From positions 1,116,001 to 1,180,000 of the forward strand of contig OZ252041.1 in NCBI GenBank assembly GCA_965247995.1: a stretch of 64,000 nt of DNA, written 5' to 3'. This document shows positions 53,744-62,126 of the stretch, piece after piece. The translations under genes were made by a program, and so were the position numbers. The stretch is from JASLZO01 sp965247995 (GTDB lineage: Bacteria; Chloroflexota; Dehalococcoidia; UBA6926). A model generated the notes under the pieces. The model was not told the DNA's origin. It did no database searches and saw only the letters and a program-made list of their open reading frames with translations. Each line of letters starts with the position of its first letter. The first letter of the stretch is position 1.

Positions 53744-55153
53744 TCATCCTATACGGGGCTGAGCGGGAGCATTGGGATCGGTGGGTTCGCCGCTGCCGCC
53801 GGCTGGAACGCGTACCGGCCCGCCGCCTCCGCCCCCGTGGCCCATCGATGGTGTCGGGGTCGTCGAATCGGCGCGCATGCGGATAAGACTCGGGTGGGTG
53901 AGCGTCGCGAGGACCGCCGCGACGAACAGGATGACACCCATGATCGAAATGGTCGACGCCGCACCGAGGGCGCTTGCCATCCAGGCCGCAGGGTAGGCGC
54001 CTAAGGGCATGAAGCCGTGGTTGAGCATGTTCATGCTCATCACACGGCCGTGGAAGGCAGGGTCGGCCTGGGTGAGCATCATGGCGTTGCTCGTGGCCAT
54101 GTGGATGCCGCTTGCGAACCCTCCTAAACCCAAGAGGGCGGCGGCGGCGATCAGCCCAGGAGTAACCGCGAGGTTCGGCAGGAAATAGAACACCATCAAC
54201 GTAACCGAGAAGAGCAGTGTCCCCGTCAGCACAACAATGCCCGGTCGCTGGAACGATACGGAGGCGATGAGGATGGTCGCGATGACCGACCCGACTCCGG
54301 AGAAGGACATCAGAATGCCGAATGCAGATGGGCCAGCGCCGAAGACATCTTCGACAAGCCCGGGGAGGAGGCTAGAGAAAGGTAGGCCGAACAGCATCAC
54401 CAAGAACGTGATGATGAGCAACACGCGGAGGACCGTGGTCCGCCCGATATAGGCAAGTCCCTGTACCGCCGCAGTGAACGGCGAACCGGAAGGTGCGGCG
54501 CCCATCTCCGGGATCCGCAACAGGACCGAGGTCACGACCACAAAGCCCGCCGTAACTGCGAGGACACCGAACATGAATGCCGTTCCGACGATGTCCAGGA
54601 GCACCCCGGCGGCTGCCATACCGAAGATCCGTGTGACGTTAAACCCCAACTGCTGGATTGCCACAGCGTTGGTGATCTCCTCGCGGGGGACCACCATCGG
54701 AATGATCGACTGTCGAGCGGGTTGGGTGAACGCGCTGGTCATCCCCATCAACCCGAAGATGAGGTAGATGTTCCAAAGCGTGATCAGGTCCGACACAGCC
54801 AGTACGGTCAGTAGGGCGTAGAGGAAGAAGATGCCGGACTGGGCGATGATCAGGATCAACCGTCTGTCAACTCGGTCGACCATGACGCCGGCTGGAATCG
54901 AGAGGAACATGCTCGGGAGCAGACGGACGATGTTGACCGTCGCCAGCGCGACGAAACTGCCGGTGATCTCCCAGACCAGCCAATTGCGAACGATGATGTC
55001 CATCCACATGATGGCGGAGTTTCCGAGCGTTCCGAACCAAAGGACCCGGAAGTCCCGATGCCGGAGAGACCGCGCCGCCCGACCCATCTTCTGAACGGCC
55101 GTCGTTGATTCGGGTTTCGTGGGTCCGGTCCCCATCTGCGGCGGAAGCATCAT
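53744..55153 (-). CDS. MFS exporter (EntS-like), copy 4
   Basis: A 469-residue, 12-helix major facilitator. Landmarks are RDFRVLWFGTLGN, IPAGVMVDRVDRRLILI, QPARQSIIPMVVP and FHGRVMSMNMLNHG. The C-terminus is Gly/Pro-rich. It overlaps the end of the PadR gene by four bases (ATGA). PadR regulators commonly repress a neighbouring exporter of phenolic or toxic compounds, so this copy is the best supported as a regulated drug or metabolite exporter. Confidence 0.9.
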   Translation of the reverse strand: MMLPPQMGTGPTKPESTTAVQKMGRAARSLRHRDFRVLWFGTLGNSAIMWMDIIVRNWLVWEITGSFVALATVNIVRLLPSMFLSIPAGVMVDRVDRRLILIIAQSGIFFLYALLTVLAVSDLITLWNIYLIFGLMGMTSAFTQPARQSIIPMVVPREEITNAVAIQQLGFNVTRIFGMAAAGVLLDIVGTAFMFGVLAVTAGFVVVTSVLLRIPEMGAAPSGSPFTAAVQGLAYIGRTTVLRVLLIITFLVMLFGLPFSSLLPGLVEDVFGAGPSAFGILMSFSGVGSVIATILIASVSFQRPGIVVLTGTLLFSVTLMVFYFLPNLAVTPGLIAAAALLGLGGFASGIHMATSNAMMLTQADPAFHGRVMSMNMLNHGFMPLGAYPAAWMASALGAASTISIMGVILFVAAVLATLTHPSLIRMRADSTTPTPSMGHGGGGGGPVRVPAGGSGEPTDPNAPAQPRIG

Positions 55154-55719
55154 CGGTTTGACTCCCCAGTTCCCACACTCTGTGGCAGCGGATCACTCGT
55201 TCCCGACTCCAATGACAGCCGTTCGATCGTCGATTTCAGCCAGTCGCGCTCGCTGCGCAGGACCGATGCCCGGTAGCTCATTGCCAACAACACTGGGGTC
55301 GTTGCGTGCGCTCGAGCCTGGTCTTCTGCGTGGTCCGCCTGGTCTTCGACTTGCTGCAACCGGCGACGAAGGAGCTCGACCCGCTCGTGAGGGGAGATGA
55401 AGTCCATGAATAGAAGGCCGACGGCATCGGGGAAGTGAGGGGACGCGTGTCGGCCAAGGTGATCGCGGAGACTCTCCGCAAAGGTTGCATCGCCGGCCGG
55501 CGTGAGGCGGTATACGCGCCGCTCCGGCCGGCGGCCCTCACGATCAGTCTCCTCGCGGACGAGGCCGCGCTCCGCGAGTTTGTTGAGAAGGAAGTAGGCG
55601 GTCGAGCGCTTCATCGGCACAACCGAGTCCAGCCGGTGCTCGAGGAATTGGCTCAACTGGTAGCCATGCATCTCCTCACGTTTGAGGAGGCCAAGTAAGA
55701 GGAGTTCCCGTTCGTCCAC
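55150..55719 (-). CDS. PadR-family transcriptional regulator
   Basis: A 189-residue regulator. The winged helix starts ELLLLGLLKREEMHGYQLSQFLEHRL, with recognition helix STAYFLLNKLAERGLV and wing REGRRPERRVYRLT. A helical C-terminal dimerisation domain follows. GTG 55719 gives the normal N-terminus; TTG 55746 adds nine residues and lies within the palindrome at 55740-55755. It heads the operon with the MFS and metallohydrolase genes. Expected to repress until a small molecule binds. Confidence 0.9.
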   Translation of the reverse strand: MDERELLLLGLLKREEMHGYQLSQFLEHRLDSVVPMKRSTAYFLLNKLAERGLVREETDREGRRPERRVYRLTPAGDATFAESLRDHLGRHASPHFPDAVGLLFMDFISPHERVELLRRRLQQVEDQADHAEDQARAHATTPVLLAMSYRASVLRSERDWLKSTIERLSLESGTSDPLPQSVGTGESNR

Positions 55720-55739
55720 CGTGATTAGTCCAAACTGTT

Positions 55740-55755
55740 TAGTCAATCCTGACTA
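55740..55755. promoter_or_regulatory. Likely PadR operator palindrome
   Basis: TAGTCA at 55740-55745 and TGACTA at 55750-55755 form a perfect six-base inverted repeat with a four-base spacer. It lies just upstream of the padR coding region, where autoregulating PadR proteins usually bind. Binding is inference. Confidence 0.5.
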
Positions 55756-55805
55756 TATGGTTGGCTCACGGGTCGGTCAAGCTGCGGGCGGGTGCCCGTG
55801 GCCCG

Positions 55806-56591
55806 TTACTGCGGGGCGTCGATGCCGCGAGAGGCGATGGCCGCGTGGTAGGTATAGGCGCCGCTGATGGCCGAGGCGGTGCCCTCCGCGGCGACGTGGC
55901 CGAAGTGTGGGAGGTTGGTCGGGGAGGGTTGCGAGAAGCTCTCGGCGAGAAGCTCGTCCGGGACGGCCGGGTAGTCGGGACCGGCGGCGCAGTAGGCGTA
56001 CCAGTTCATCTTCGCCTGTTCCTCGAGGTGAGCCATGTTCATAATGGCTTGGCCGAGCGAGCGGCCGGTGGTGATCGCACCGTGGCCCTGAAGCAAGAGG
56101 GCCGTCGACGCCCCGAGGGAACTGGCAACGGCGACGCCATCCTCCTCAGTGAGGATAAGTTTGTTGTGCGGGAATACGGGCAGCGGGAAGCGGACCAGCT
56201 CCATCCCTTCCCGGCACATCGGCTTCAACGTGGCGCCGAGGACGCTCATCACGACCGCATAGCGCGGGTGGACGTGGACGATCGAGGAGACGTCCGGCCT
56301 GCTGTTGTAGATTCCCGAATGAAGCTTGACCTCGTAGCACTGGCTCGAACCAGGCGGTCCGTCGAGCATATTGCCGTCCGCGTCGCAGAGGACCATGTGG
56401 TCCGGGACGACTGCCGCCAGCGCGTCGATCTCGTAGCCCCGTCCTTTGACGACGAAGGTGTCGGGAGCGGAGGGTACACGCATGCTGGCATGGCCGAGCG
56501 ACGCGAGCGGCCCAACTGCGAGACCCATTTCAGCAAGGACGCGGTTCGCGACCGCGACGTCGTAGTTGATGCGATCGCGTTCGGAAGCCAT
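55806..56591 (-). CDS. Class II aldolase/adducin family protein
   Basis: A 261-residue zinc-dependent aldolase-fold enzyme that cleaves or epimerises a phosphosugar or hydroxy-acid-type substrate. Metal ligands are in SSIVHVHPRY (HxH) and a later His in LLLQGHGAITTG. The GLASLGHASMRVP opening resembles FucA/AraD-like NxSxR. ATG 56591 is nine bases behind the CoA gene, so they form an operon with it. The substrate is unknown; it could supply an acid for the acyl-CoA synthetase. Confidence 0.88.
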   Translation of the reverse strand: MASERDRINYDVAVANRVLAEMGLAVGPLASLGHASMRVPSAPDTFVVKGRGYEIDALAAVVPDHMVLCDADGNMLDGPPGSSQCYEVKLHSGIYNSRPDVSSIVHVHPRYAVVMSVLGATLKPMCREGMELVRFPLPVFPHNKLILTEEDGVAVASSLGASTALLLQGHGAITTGRSLGQAIMNMAHLEEQAKMNWYAYCAAGPDYPAVPDELLAESFSQPSPTNLPHFGHVAAEGTASAISGAYTYHAAIASRGIDAPQ

Positions 56592-56599
56592 GTTGCAGC

Positions 56600-58024
56600 C
56601 TATCCTTCAGCGTCTCGCCGCCCGTAGTATGCGGCGACCCGCCGGAGCGCGTGAGCGGCTCGGGTGATGCTGGGAAACGTCGGAACTCCGGCTTCGATGC
56701 AGCGATCCTTGAGCTGCGTCAGCGTCTCGGTCTGCCAATCGTGAGGTTGGATTGCCTCGCCCAAGACGACGGCCATCGGTTTTGGATGGCGCTCCCGGAC
56801 GGCCAACAGCGCGTCGAGGCTCTTGGGGAGTCCCTTCGCGGCCTCGGGCCGGTCCAAAGCCCACTGTTCGTCGATGTTGTTGATGATCAGGTCGTAGTCC
56901 TGCGACCCGGTAAGCAGTTCGACCAGTTCATCCATCTTCCATGGTGTCGCACCGAGGATCGAGCCGTCGATGGGGTTGCTGAGCCAGTCCCAGTACGCGG
57001 GGTCGCGTTCACGGAGGGCGGCGGCGATCGAGTCCGAGAAGGGGGCAACGATGAGGCCTGCCTCCTCGCAGACGTCCGCAGACTGGACGCTTCGGCCCCC
57101 TCCACCGCCGGCTACGGCGGTCCGGACGCCGGTGAATGGTGGGAGGAAGTAGAACGCGGCCACCGCATCAACCATCTCCTGCATGTTGGAGACAGGGACG
57201 GCTCCCGCCTGCCTGATAGCGGAGTTCCAGATCGTCGCGTCGCCGGCCAGGGAAGCCGTGTGGGACGAGACGGCGCGCGTGCCGGCGGTGGTGCGACCAC
57301 CTTTCCAAACGACTACGGGCTTAGCCGAAGCCGCATGCCGCAACGCGCCGAAAAACCGGCGGCCATCTTTGACACCTTCTAGATAAACCCCGATGACCGA
57401 TGTCTCCGGGTCTTCCGCGAAGTAGTCGAGGAAGTCCACTTCGTTCAGGTCGAGTCCGTTGCCGTAGCTCAACACCTTGCCGAAGCGAACGCCACGGGCC
57501 GCTGGGCCGAGGACCATCTCGACCGCGTTCCCGCCGCTTTGCGCCATTGCGGCGGCGGTGCCAGGTTCAGTTGGGAGATGGTCTTTGAAGGTGATGCCCT
57601 CGCGCGCGTAGTGCAATCCCATGCCGTTCGGACCGATGAGGCGGATTCCGGCCCGCTTGGCGCGCCGGACCACCTCCTGCTCAAGCTCCGCGGCATCCTC
57701 GTGCCCCGTCTCGCTGAAACGGCCGGTGAAGAGGTGGACGACGCCGACCCCCTTGGCAGCGCATTCATCGATCAACGAGGGGACTGCGTGTGCGGGGACC
57801 GTAGAGATGACGTAGTCGACCGGGTCTGGAATCGCTGAGACGGAGGTGAACGAAGTCGACCCCAAGATCTCGGTGCCACGGGGGTTCACCGCGTAGACGG
57901 GGCCAGCGAACCCGCGCTCCTTGAGGAGCCGAAAGTAAGCGTTCCCCTGTTTGGACGGGTCCTCCGACGCTCCGGCCACGGCGACGGACTTGGGGTGGAA
58001 GACGTAGTCGAGCTCGAGACCCAC
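56600..58024 (-). CDS. NDP-forming acyl-CoA synthetase alpha-domain protein
   Basis: A 474-residue protein with the CoA-binding domain (VAVAGASEDPSKQGNAYFRLLKERGFAG) and two succinyl-CoA synthetase-like alpha domains. The IGPNGMGLHY loop and the phosphohistidine in SSHTASLAGD are present. The ATP-grasp beta subunit needed for activity is not encoded beside it, so it may pair with a distant gene or work as a CoA-binding regulator. GTG/ATG start at 58024 fits. It lies in an operon after the aldolase gene. Acyl-CoA formation from a hydroxyacid-derived acid is a guess. Confidence 0.88.
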   Translation of the reverse strand: MGLELDYVFHPKSVAVAGASEDPSKQGNAYFRLLKERGFAGPVYAVNPRGTEILGSTSFTSVSAIPDPVDYVISTVPAHAVPSLIDECAAKGVGVVHLFTGRFSETGHEDAAELEQEVVRRAKRAGIRLIGPNGMGLHYAREGITFKDHLPTEPGTAAAMAQSGGNAVEMVLGPAARGVRFGKVLSYGNGLDLNEVDFLDYFAEDPETSVIGVYLEGVKDGRRFFGALRHAASAKPVVVWKGGRTTAGTRAVSSHTASLAGDATIWNSAIRQAGAVPVSNMQEMVDAVAAFYFLPPFTGVRTAVAGGGGGRSVQSADVCEEAGLIVAPFSDSIAAALRERDPAYWDWLSNPIDGSILGATPWKMDELVELLTGSQDYDLIINNIDEQWALDRPEAAKGLPKSLDALLAVRERHPKPMAVVLGEAIQPHDWQTETLTQLKDRCIEAGVPTFPSITRAAHALRRVAAYYGRRDAEG

Positions 58025-58140
58025 GTGACCTCCATGGATGACCGCAGCATTGGGACCGGATCCAATCGTAGCAAGCTCAGAGGTCGCGAGTCGGCGCTCT
58101 GATGCCGAGGCTACTCGAGCGACGATGCAATCAGAGACTG

Positions 58141-59217
58141 CTAGGGGATTCGGTCCTCGGGCATGTTGACCCAGGCGCTCATTTCGTGCGGTGGCGTTAC
58201 CGCCTGACCCTCAGTGATGCAGGAGGGGTTCAATTGATCGACGGAGGAGACGCCCAGCAAGGCCATGACGCGGAGAACCTCGTCCTCGAGGATTTCCAAC
58301 GTGCGGAGGAGGCCGTCCTTTCCGCCGGCGCCCAAGCCCCATCCTTGGAGCTTGCCGATAGCGACGGCATCCGCGCCGAGAGCGAGTGCTTTCACCACGT
58401 CGGCGCCACGCACGACCCCACCATCGAGAACGATCCGGGCGTTACCGGCGACCGCGTCGACGATCTCTGGCAACGTCTCAATCGCCCCTTGGCTTTGGTC
58501 GAGTTGGCGACCCCCATGGTTGGAAGCCCAGACGACATCGACGCCGTGCTCGACCGCCAGCTTCGCATCTTCGGCGGTGGCGACGCCCTTGAGGTAGAAG
58601 GGCAGACTCGCGTAGTCGCGAATGCGGTCCATCGTTTCCCACGTCAGCGAGGCTTGATGCGGCCCGTCGAACAACCCGCCGCCACGGGGAGGAGCGCTGC
58701 CATGGACCATTGAGCGCTCCCGCCTGCTGCCTCGGGCGCTGTCCACCGTGAGGCAAAGACCGGCGTACCCGGCTTCCTTGACCTGGTCGAGGATGTTGGT
58801 GATCCAGCCCCAGTCGCCGTGAACGTAAAGCTGGAAGACTTTTGCATCCGGGGTGGCGGCCGCAACGTCTTGAAAGGGAATTCCATTCACTTGGCTGACT
58901 GTCTGGAGAATCCCGAACTCTGAGGCCGCCTGGGCCGCGGCGATGCCGCCGTCCGGACTGAACCGTACGAGCCCGCCCACGGGCGCGAGGATCACTGGGA
59001 TCCGAAGGCGGTGGTCCAAGAGGGTCGTCGACATATCGATGTTCGAAACATCGACGAGGACGCGGGGGCGGAACGCGAGGAGATCGAACCCGAAGCGGTT
59101 GCGCCGCATAGTGGTCTCAGACTCGGAACCTCCGACGAGGTAGTCCCACGCAGGTTGACTCATGTTGCGGCGGGCTTGCTGGATGATCTCCTCGTTGCTG
59201 AGGAACTCAAGGCTCAT
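58141..59217 (-). CDS. FMN-dependent alpha-hydroxy-acid oxidase/dehydrogenase
   Basis: A 358-residue TIM-barrel flavoenzyme that oxidises 2-hydroxyacids such as lactate or glycolate. The DYLVGGSESETTMRRNR opening, the TVDSARGSRRERSM segment, KGVATAEDA (Lys), and the SNHGGRQLDQSQ catalytic His/Arg motif, followed by LDGGVVRGADVVKALALGADAVAIG FMN phosphate site, are clear. It starts at ATG 59217, 116 bases upstream of the synthetase gene. Whether the acceptor is oxygen or a quinone is not told by sequence. Confidence 0.92.
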   Translation of the reverse strand: MSLEFLSNEEIIQQARRNMSQPAWDYLVGGSESETTMRRNRFGFDLLAFRPRVLVDVSNIDMSTTLLDHRLRIPVILAPVGGLVRFSPDGGIAAAQAASEFGILQTVSQVNGIPFQDVAAATPDAKVFQLYVHGDWGWITNILDQVKEAGYAGLCLTVDSARGSRRERSMVHGSAPPRGGGLFDGPHQASLTWETMDRIRDYASLPFYLKGVATAEDAKLAVEHGVDVVWASNHGGRQLDQSQGAIETLPEIVDAVAGNARIVLDGGVVRGADVVKALALGADAVAIGKLQGWGLGAGGKDGLLRTLEILEDEVLRVMALLGVSSVDQLNPSCITEGQAVTPPHEMSAWVNMPEDRIP

Positions 59218-59280
59218 CGGTTACCTCCAAGGTGGACTCCGCGGCAACACGACGCGCCGCGTGGGCAAATTGGCCCGAGA

Positions 59281-59355
59281 TGGAGCGGGTGATGGGGATC
59301 GAACCCACGACATTCTGCTTGGGAAGCAGACACTCTACCACTGAGTTACACCCGC
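59281..59355 (-). tRNA. tRNA-Gly(CCC)
   Basis: A minus-strand cloverleaf of 75 bases: acceptor GCGGGTG/CACCCGC, D-arm TAACTCAGTGG, anticodon stem TCTGC/GCAGA with loop TTCCCAA (anticodon CCC), T-arm GTGGG-TTCGATC-CCCAT, discriminator T and encoded CCA at 59281-59283. It marks the edge of the integrative element, which lies on its 5' side. Confidence 0.96.
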
Positions 59356-59409
59356 TCGCCTTTTCCGCGTGCCCTCCACGTTCCTCGCGGTCGCAGTGCC
59401 ATGAGCCGC

Positions 59410-59437
59410 TTGGCACATAGTGAGTAGAACGTATAAC
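59410..59437 (+). promoter_or_regulatory. Promoter for the integrase gene
   Basis: TTGGCA at 59410-59415 and TATAAC at 59432-59437, 16 bases apart, are each one base off consensus. The start site would be near 59444, about 36 bases before the TTG start of the recombinase, with GGAG at 59466-59469 in the leader. Confidence 0.55.
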
Positions 59438-59479
59438 ATTTGGCCATCACGGTGACCTGTTGTACGGAGTTTGGTCGGC

Positions 59480-60424
59480 TTGACCCGCGAATCACAGACC
59501 GATATCGGCATTCCGCTAGTTGACCTCGTGCCAAGCTTTGTTCGGCATCTGCGGGCTGGGAACAAAGCCCGTACAACGATCGTAACGTATGCGAGCGCCA
59601 TTACGTTGCTTGACGGATTCCTCCGCGAAAGCGGCATGCCGCGGACCATCTCGGGTGTGCGTCGAGAGCACATTGAAGCGTTTATTGGGGATCTCCTGGA
59701 GCGGTGGAAGCCGGCCACGGCGTCCAATCGGTTCCGGGCTCTACAACAGTTTTTCAAGTGGGCCGCTGAAGAAGGCGAGATCAAGTCGAGTCCGATGGAG
59801 CGGATGAAGCAACCAAGGGTTCCCGTCACCCCACCTGCTGTCTTGTCGGATGACGAGATCATCGCTCTCTTGAAGACGTGTGACGGGAACACCTTCGAGG
59901 ACCGGCGCGACAACGCCCTGATCCGGTTCCTTCTGGACACAGGATGCCGGCGTTCAGAAGTCGCCGGTCTAACGCGGTTGGAGCCGAATGCCGCAACTCG
60001 AACGCCTGGGGTAGACCTGGACGAAGGGCGGGCGGTCGTGGTCGGGAAGAATGACCGCGTCCGGACAGTGGGATTCGGCACCCGTACGGCTCGTGCGATT
60101 GACCGTTATTTGCGAGCGCGTGCGTCACACCGGATGTCGATGCTGCCGGAGCTTTGGCTGGGGAGGCATGGAGCGTTAACCGGGAACGGCATCTACCAGC
60201 AAGCTATCAAGGGACGCGCCCGGATGGCGGGGATTGATGTCTACACACACCAGTTGCGCCACACCTTCTCCGACCGCTGGCTCTCGTCGAACGGAAGCGA
60301 GACTGACCTAATGACTTTGGGGGGCTGGAACTCGCCGGAGATGCTCAGGCGCTACGGCGCAGCGAGGGCAACCGAGCGGGCGATTGAGGCGCACAAGGTA
60401 CGAAGCCTCGGGGATCGGTTCTGA
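59480..60424 (+). CDS. Tyrosine recombinase (site-specific integrase)
   Basis: A recombinase of about 314 residues. The N-terminal SAM-like DNA-binding domain (FVRHLRAGNKARTTIVTYASAITLLDGFL) is followed by the catalytic domain: Arg in DTGCRRSEVAGL, the box with HQLRHTFSDRW (His-x-x-Arg), a later His/Trp position in LGGWNSPEML, and the nucleophile Tyr in RRYGAARA. TTG 59480 has GGAG ten bases upstream; TTG 59471 is too close to the ribosome site. It integrates or excises the element next to tRNA-Gly. Similar in size to XerC but lacks any dif-related context. Confidence 0.92.
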   Translation: MTRESQTDIGIPLVDLVPSFVRHLRAGNKARTTIVTYASAITLLDGFLRESGMPRTISGVRREHIEAFIGDLLERWKPATASNRFRALQQFFKWAAEEGEIKSSPMERMKQPRVPVTPPAVLSDDEIIALLKTCDGNTFEDRRDNALIRFLLDTGCRRSEVAGLTRLEPNAATRTPGVDLDEGRAVVVGKNDRVRTVGFGTRTARAIDRYLRARASHRMSMLPELWLGRHGALTGNGIYQQAIKGRARMAGIDVYTHQLRHTFSDRWLSSNGSETDLMTLGGWNSPEMLRRYGAARATERAIEAHKVRSLGDRF

Positions 60425-60464
60425 GCCAACATCCCATTGCGTGGTCGCGCGTCGGTTCGCCACG

Positions 60465-60665
60465 ATGGGTGGCATGTACCGAGACCATCGCGACCCCTAC
60501 GGACACTTTCGCAACAAGAGCGACGACCCGCCGATCTGTCCGAACTGCAAACACGACGCGCACCTTCCAAAGGAACGATGCGCTGCGTTTCTAGGGCTCC
60601 CGATGGGGTACTGCCGTTGCGGGCCACCGCTCAAGACAGAGGCCCAGCGAGAACGAAAAACGTAA
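60465..60665 (+). CDS. Small cysteine-rich protein, likely zinc binding
   Basis: A 66-residue protein following integrase. CPNCKHDAHLPKERC and GYCRCG give five or more cysteines with a His between, matching a small zinc knuckle. ATG 60465 or ATG 60474 could start it. No ribosome site is strong. Its stop lies 35 bases before the end of the convergent XRE gene. Possibly an excisionase-like or anti-host factor, but no resemblance supports that. Confidence 0.6.
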   Translation: MGGMYRDHRDPYGHFRNKSDDPPICPNCKHDAHLPKERCAAFLGLPMGYCRCGPPLKTEAQRERKT

Positions 60666-60700
60666 TCCGTCTAGGCCCTCGTGCGCCTTGAATCCCCTGG

Positions 60701-61108
60701 CTACTTCTCCCCCCCAGCGACCGGCTTCACCTCTTTCAGCCCGTGCCAAAGCGAACGGATCGTTTGCAACACAGCTGGGCGGTACTCCTCTGGAAGGTCT
60801 TGAAGGATAGCGAGGACGCCAGAAGCCTCTGGGGGGTACTCCCACAGCGCGACCTCGAAGCCCAACGCTTGGCACACCTCCTCGACTGACACGGGGAGAA
60901 TCCGCGCAAGCGCGTTCGCAACATCTGGTCGTATTGAAACGACTCGACCGCGCTCGAGGGCGGAAACGGACGGGCGCGGGAAATCGTCGATCCCGTGCTT
61001 CTTGAGCTCGGCCACAAGGTCGTCCTGCGAGAGCTTCATCAGCATCCGACGCTCTTGGACCAGCGCGCCGATTGGCGTTCGACGCACTGCGTCAGCCCGT
61101 GTCACCAC
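60701..61108 (-). CDS. XRE-family helix-turn-helix regulator
   Basis: A 135-residue protein. IGALVQERRMLMKLSQDDLVAELKK is the first part of an XRE helix-turn-helix, with VSALERGRVVSIRP as the recognition region. A C-terminal helical extension (LAILQDLPEEYRPAVLQTIRSLWHGL) may dimerise. GTG 61108 or GTG 61105, the latter with AGGAGG at good spacing, is the start. Third gene of the leftward immunity operon; it may regulate integrase or the lysogenic state. Confidence 0.82.
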   Translation of the reverse strand: MVTRADAVRRTPIGALVQERRMLMKLSQDDLVAELKKHGIDDFPRPSVSALERGRVVSIRPDVANALARILPVSVEEVCQALGFEVALWEYPPEASGVLAILQDLPEEYRPAVLQTIRSLWHGLKEVKPVAGGEK

Positions 61109-61115
61109 ATCCTCC

Positions 61116-61379
61116 TCACGCGTACGAAACGAGCAGCGATCGGGTGATGATGACGACGAGGATCGCCAGCACGAAGATCGCCGCTGATTTCAAGTACGTT
61201 CGCGGGTAAGTCAGCCCCACCATGCCGCCGGTAATCAGGAAGACGCCAAAGAGGAAAAACAGATTGACCACCAATTGAACGAAGCCGACGGAGGGGAGCA
61301 GCACATTAGCCCCAAACCAGATGCTTGACCAGACAGCAAGAAAGATGACGAACGTCAGCAGGTCACGAATGAGTTGCAC
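61116..61379 (-). CDS. Small membrane protein (three helices)
   Basis: An 87-residue protein with three membrane segments (FVIFLAVWSSIWFGANVLL, VQLVVNLFFLFGVFLITGGMVGL and SAAIFVLAILVVIITRSLLV) and short loops. GTG 61379 has AAGGGTAG upstream. It lies between the phage repressor and XRE genes in one leftward operon, a slot often used for lysogenic conversion or superinfection exclusion. No recognised family. Confidence 0.7.
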   Translation of the reverse strand: MQLIRDLLTFVIFLAVWSSIWFGANVLLPSVGFVQLVVNLFFLFGVFLITGGMVGLTYPRTYLKSAAIFVLAILVVIITRSLLVSYA

Positions 61380-61448
61380 AGTTGCTACCCTTCTAGCCGC
61401 TTGGCGCTCAGGTTCTGAATACGAAACCTACGATCATGCCACTCGGTC

Positions 61449-62126
61449 CTAGAGCGTCCTTGCCACCCAACGCACTTCGCCGATAACGTTGGTCCCGCGG
61501 AGCATGGGGCGCACTTCCCATACAGGGTTATCACTCAATTCCTGCCATCGTCCCGAGGCGTCCTTACCGACGCGTTTCACGACCAAGCCCTCGTCAGTCC
61601 GCAACACGAAGATGCGGTCTTGCCGCAACCGCCAGCGTCCACGATCCACGAGAATCGAGCACCCGTCGGGCAGTGTCGGCTCCATAGATTGGCCCCGAAC
61701 GGTGATGATGTTGCAACGGGTCGGGTCGATGGAGTGCCGGCGAAGCCATCTCCGTTGAAACGTTAGGTGGCCGACTGGTGTCTCGTCGTACGTCTGCGCC
61801 CCGCCTCCTGCTGCCGCCGCCAGTTCTAGAAGGGGAACGTCGTCACCATCCTGGGGCAACGTCTCACTAGCGCGCACCTCCGCATCTGCTAGGCGCACCG
61901 CCAATGCATTCGTTGGTGTCGGGTCATCAACCAAACCAGTCAGATAATCCAGGGAGACATTCAACTCTCGCGCGGCAATGACTGCGCCCTCAAGCCGCAC
62001 CCCACGCCGGCCCCTCTCGATATTCGAGATCGTCGACTGGTCATAGCGTTCGCCAAGGGCCGCAGCTAGGTCTGCCTGCAACAGCCCTGCTCGTTTCCTC
62101 GCTTCCGCTAGGCGCGTTCCCAACAT
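61449..62126 (-). CDS. S24-type phage repressor (CI/LexA-like)
   Basis: A 225-residue repressor. The N-terminal helix-turn-helix (LLQADLAAALGERYDQSTISNIERGRRG) binds operator DNA. The C-terminal S24 peptidase has an Ala-Gly cleavage site at about 106-107 (LAAAAGGGA), catalytic Ser147 in GQSMEPT and Lys184 in VVKRV, so it should cleave itself when RecA is activated. ATG 62126 lacks a ribosome site, and a TATGCT box lies nine bases before it, suggesting a leaderless transcript. It opens the leftward operon and should repress the divergent genes through the operators at 62123-62204. Confidence 0.92.
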   Translation of the reverse strand: MLGTRLAEARKRAGLLQADLAAALGERYDQSTISNIERGRRGVRLEGAVIAARELNVSLDYLTGLVDDPTPTNALAVRLADAEVRASETLPQDGDDVPLLELAAAAGGGAQTYDETPVGHLTFQRRWLRRHSIDPTRCNIITVRGQSMEPTLPDGCSILVDRGRWRLRQDRIFVLRTDEGLVVKRVGKDASGRWQELSDNPVWEVRPMLRGTNVIGEVRWVARTL

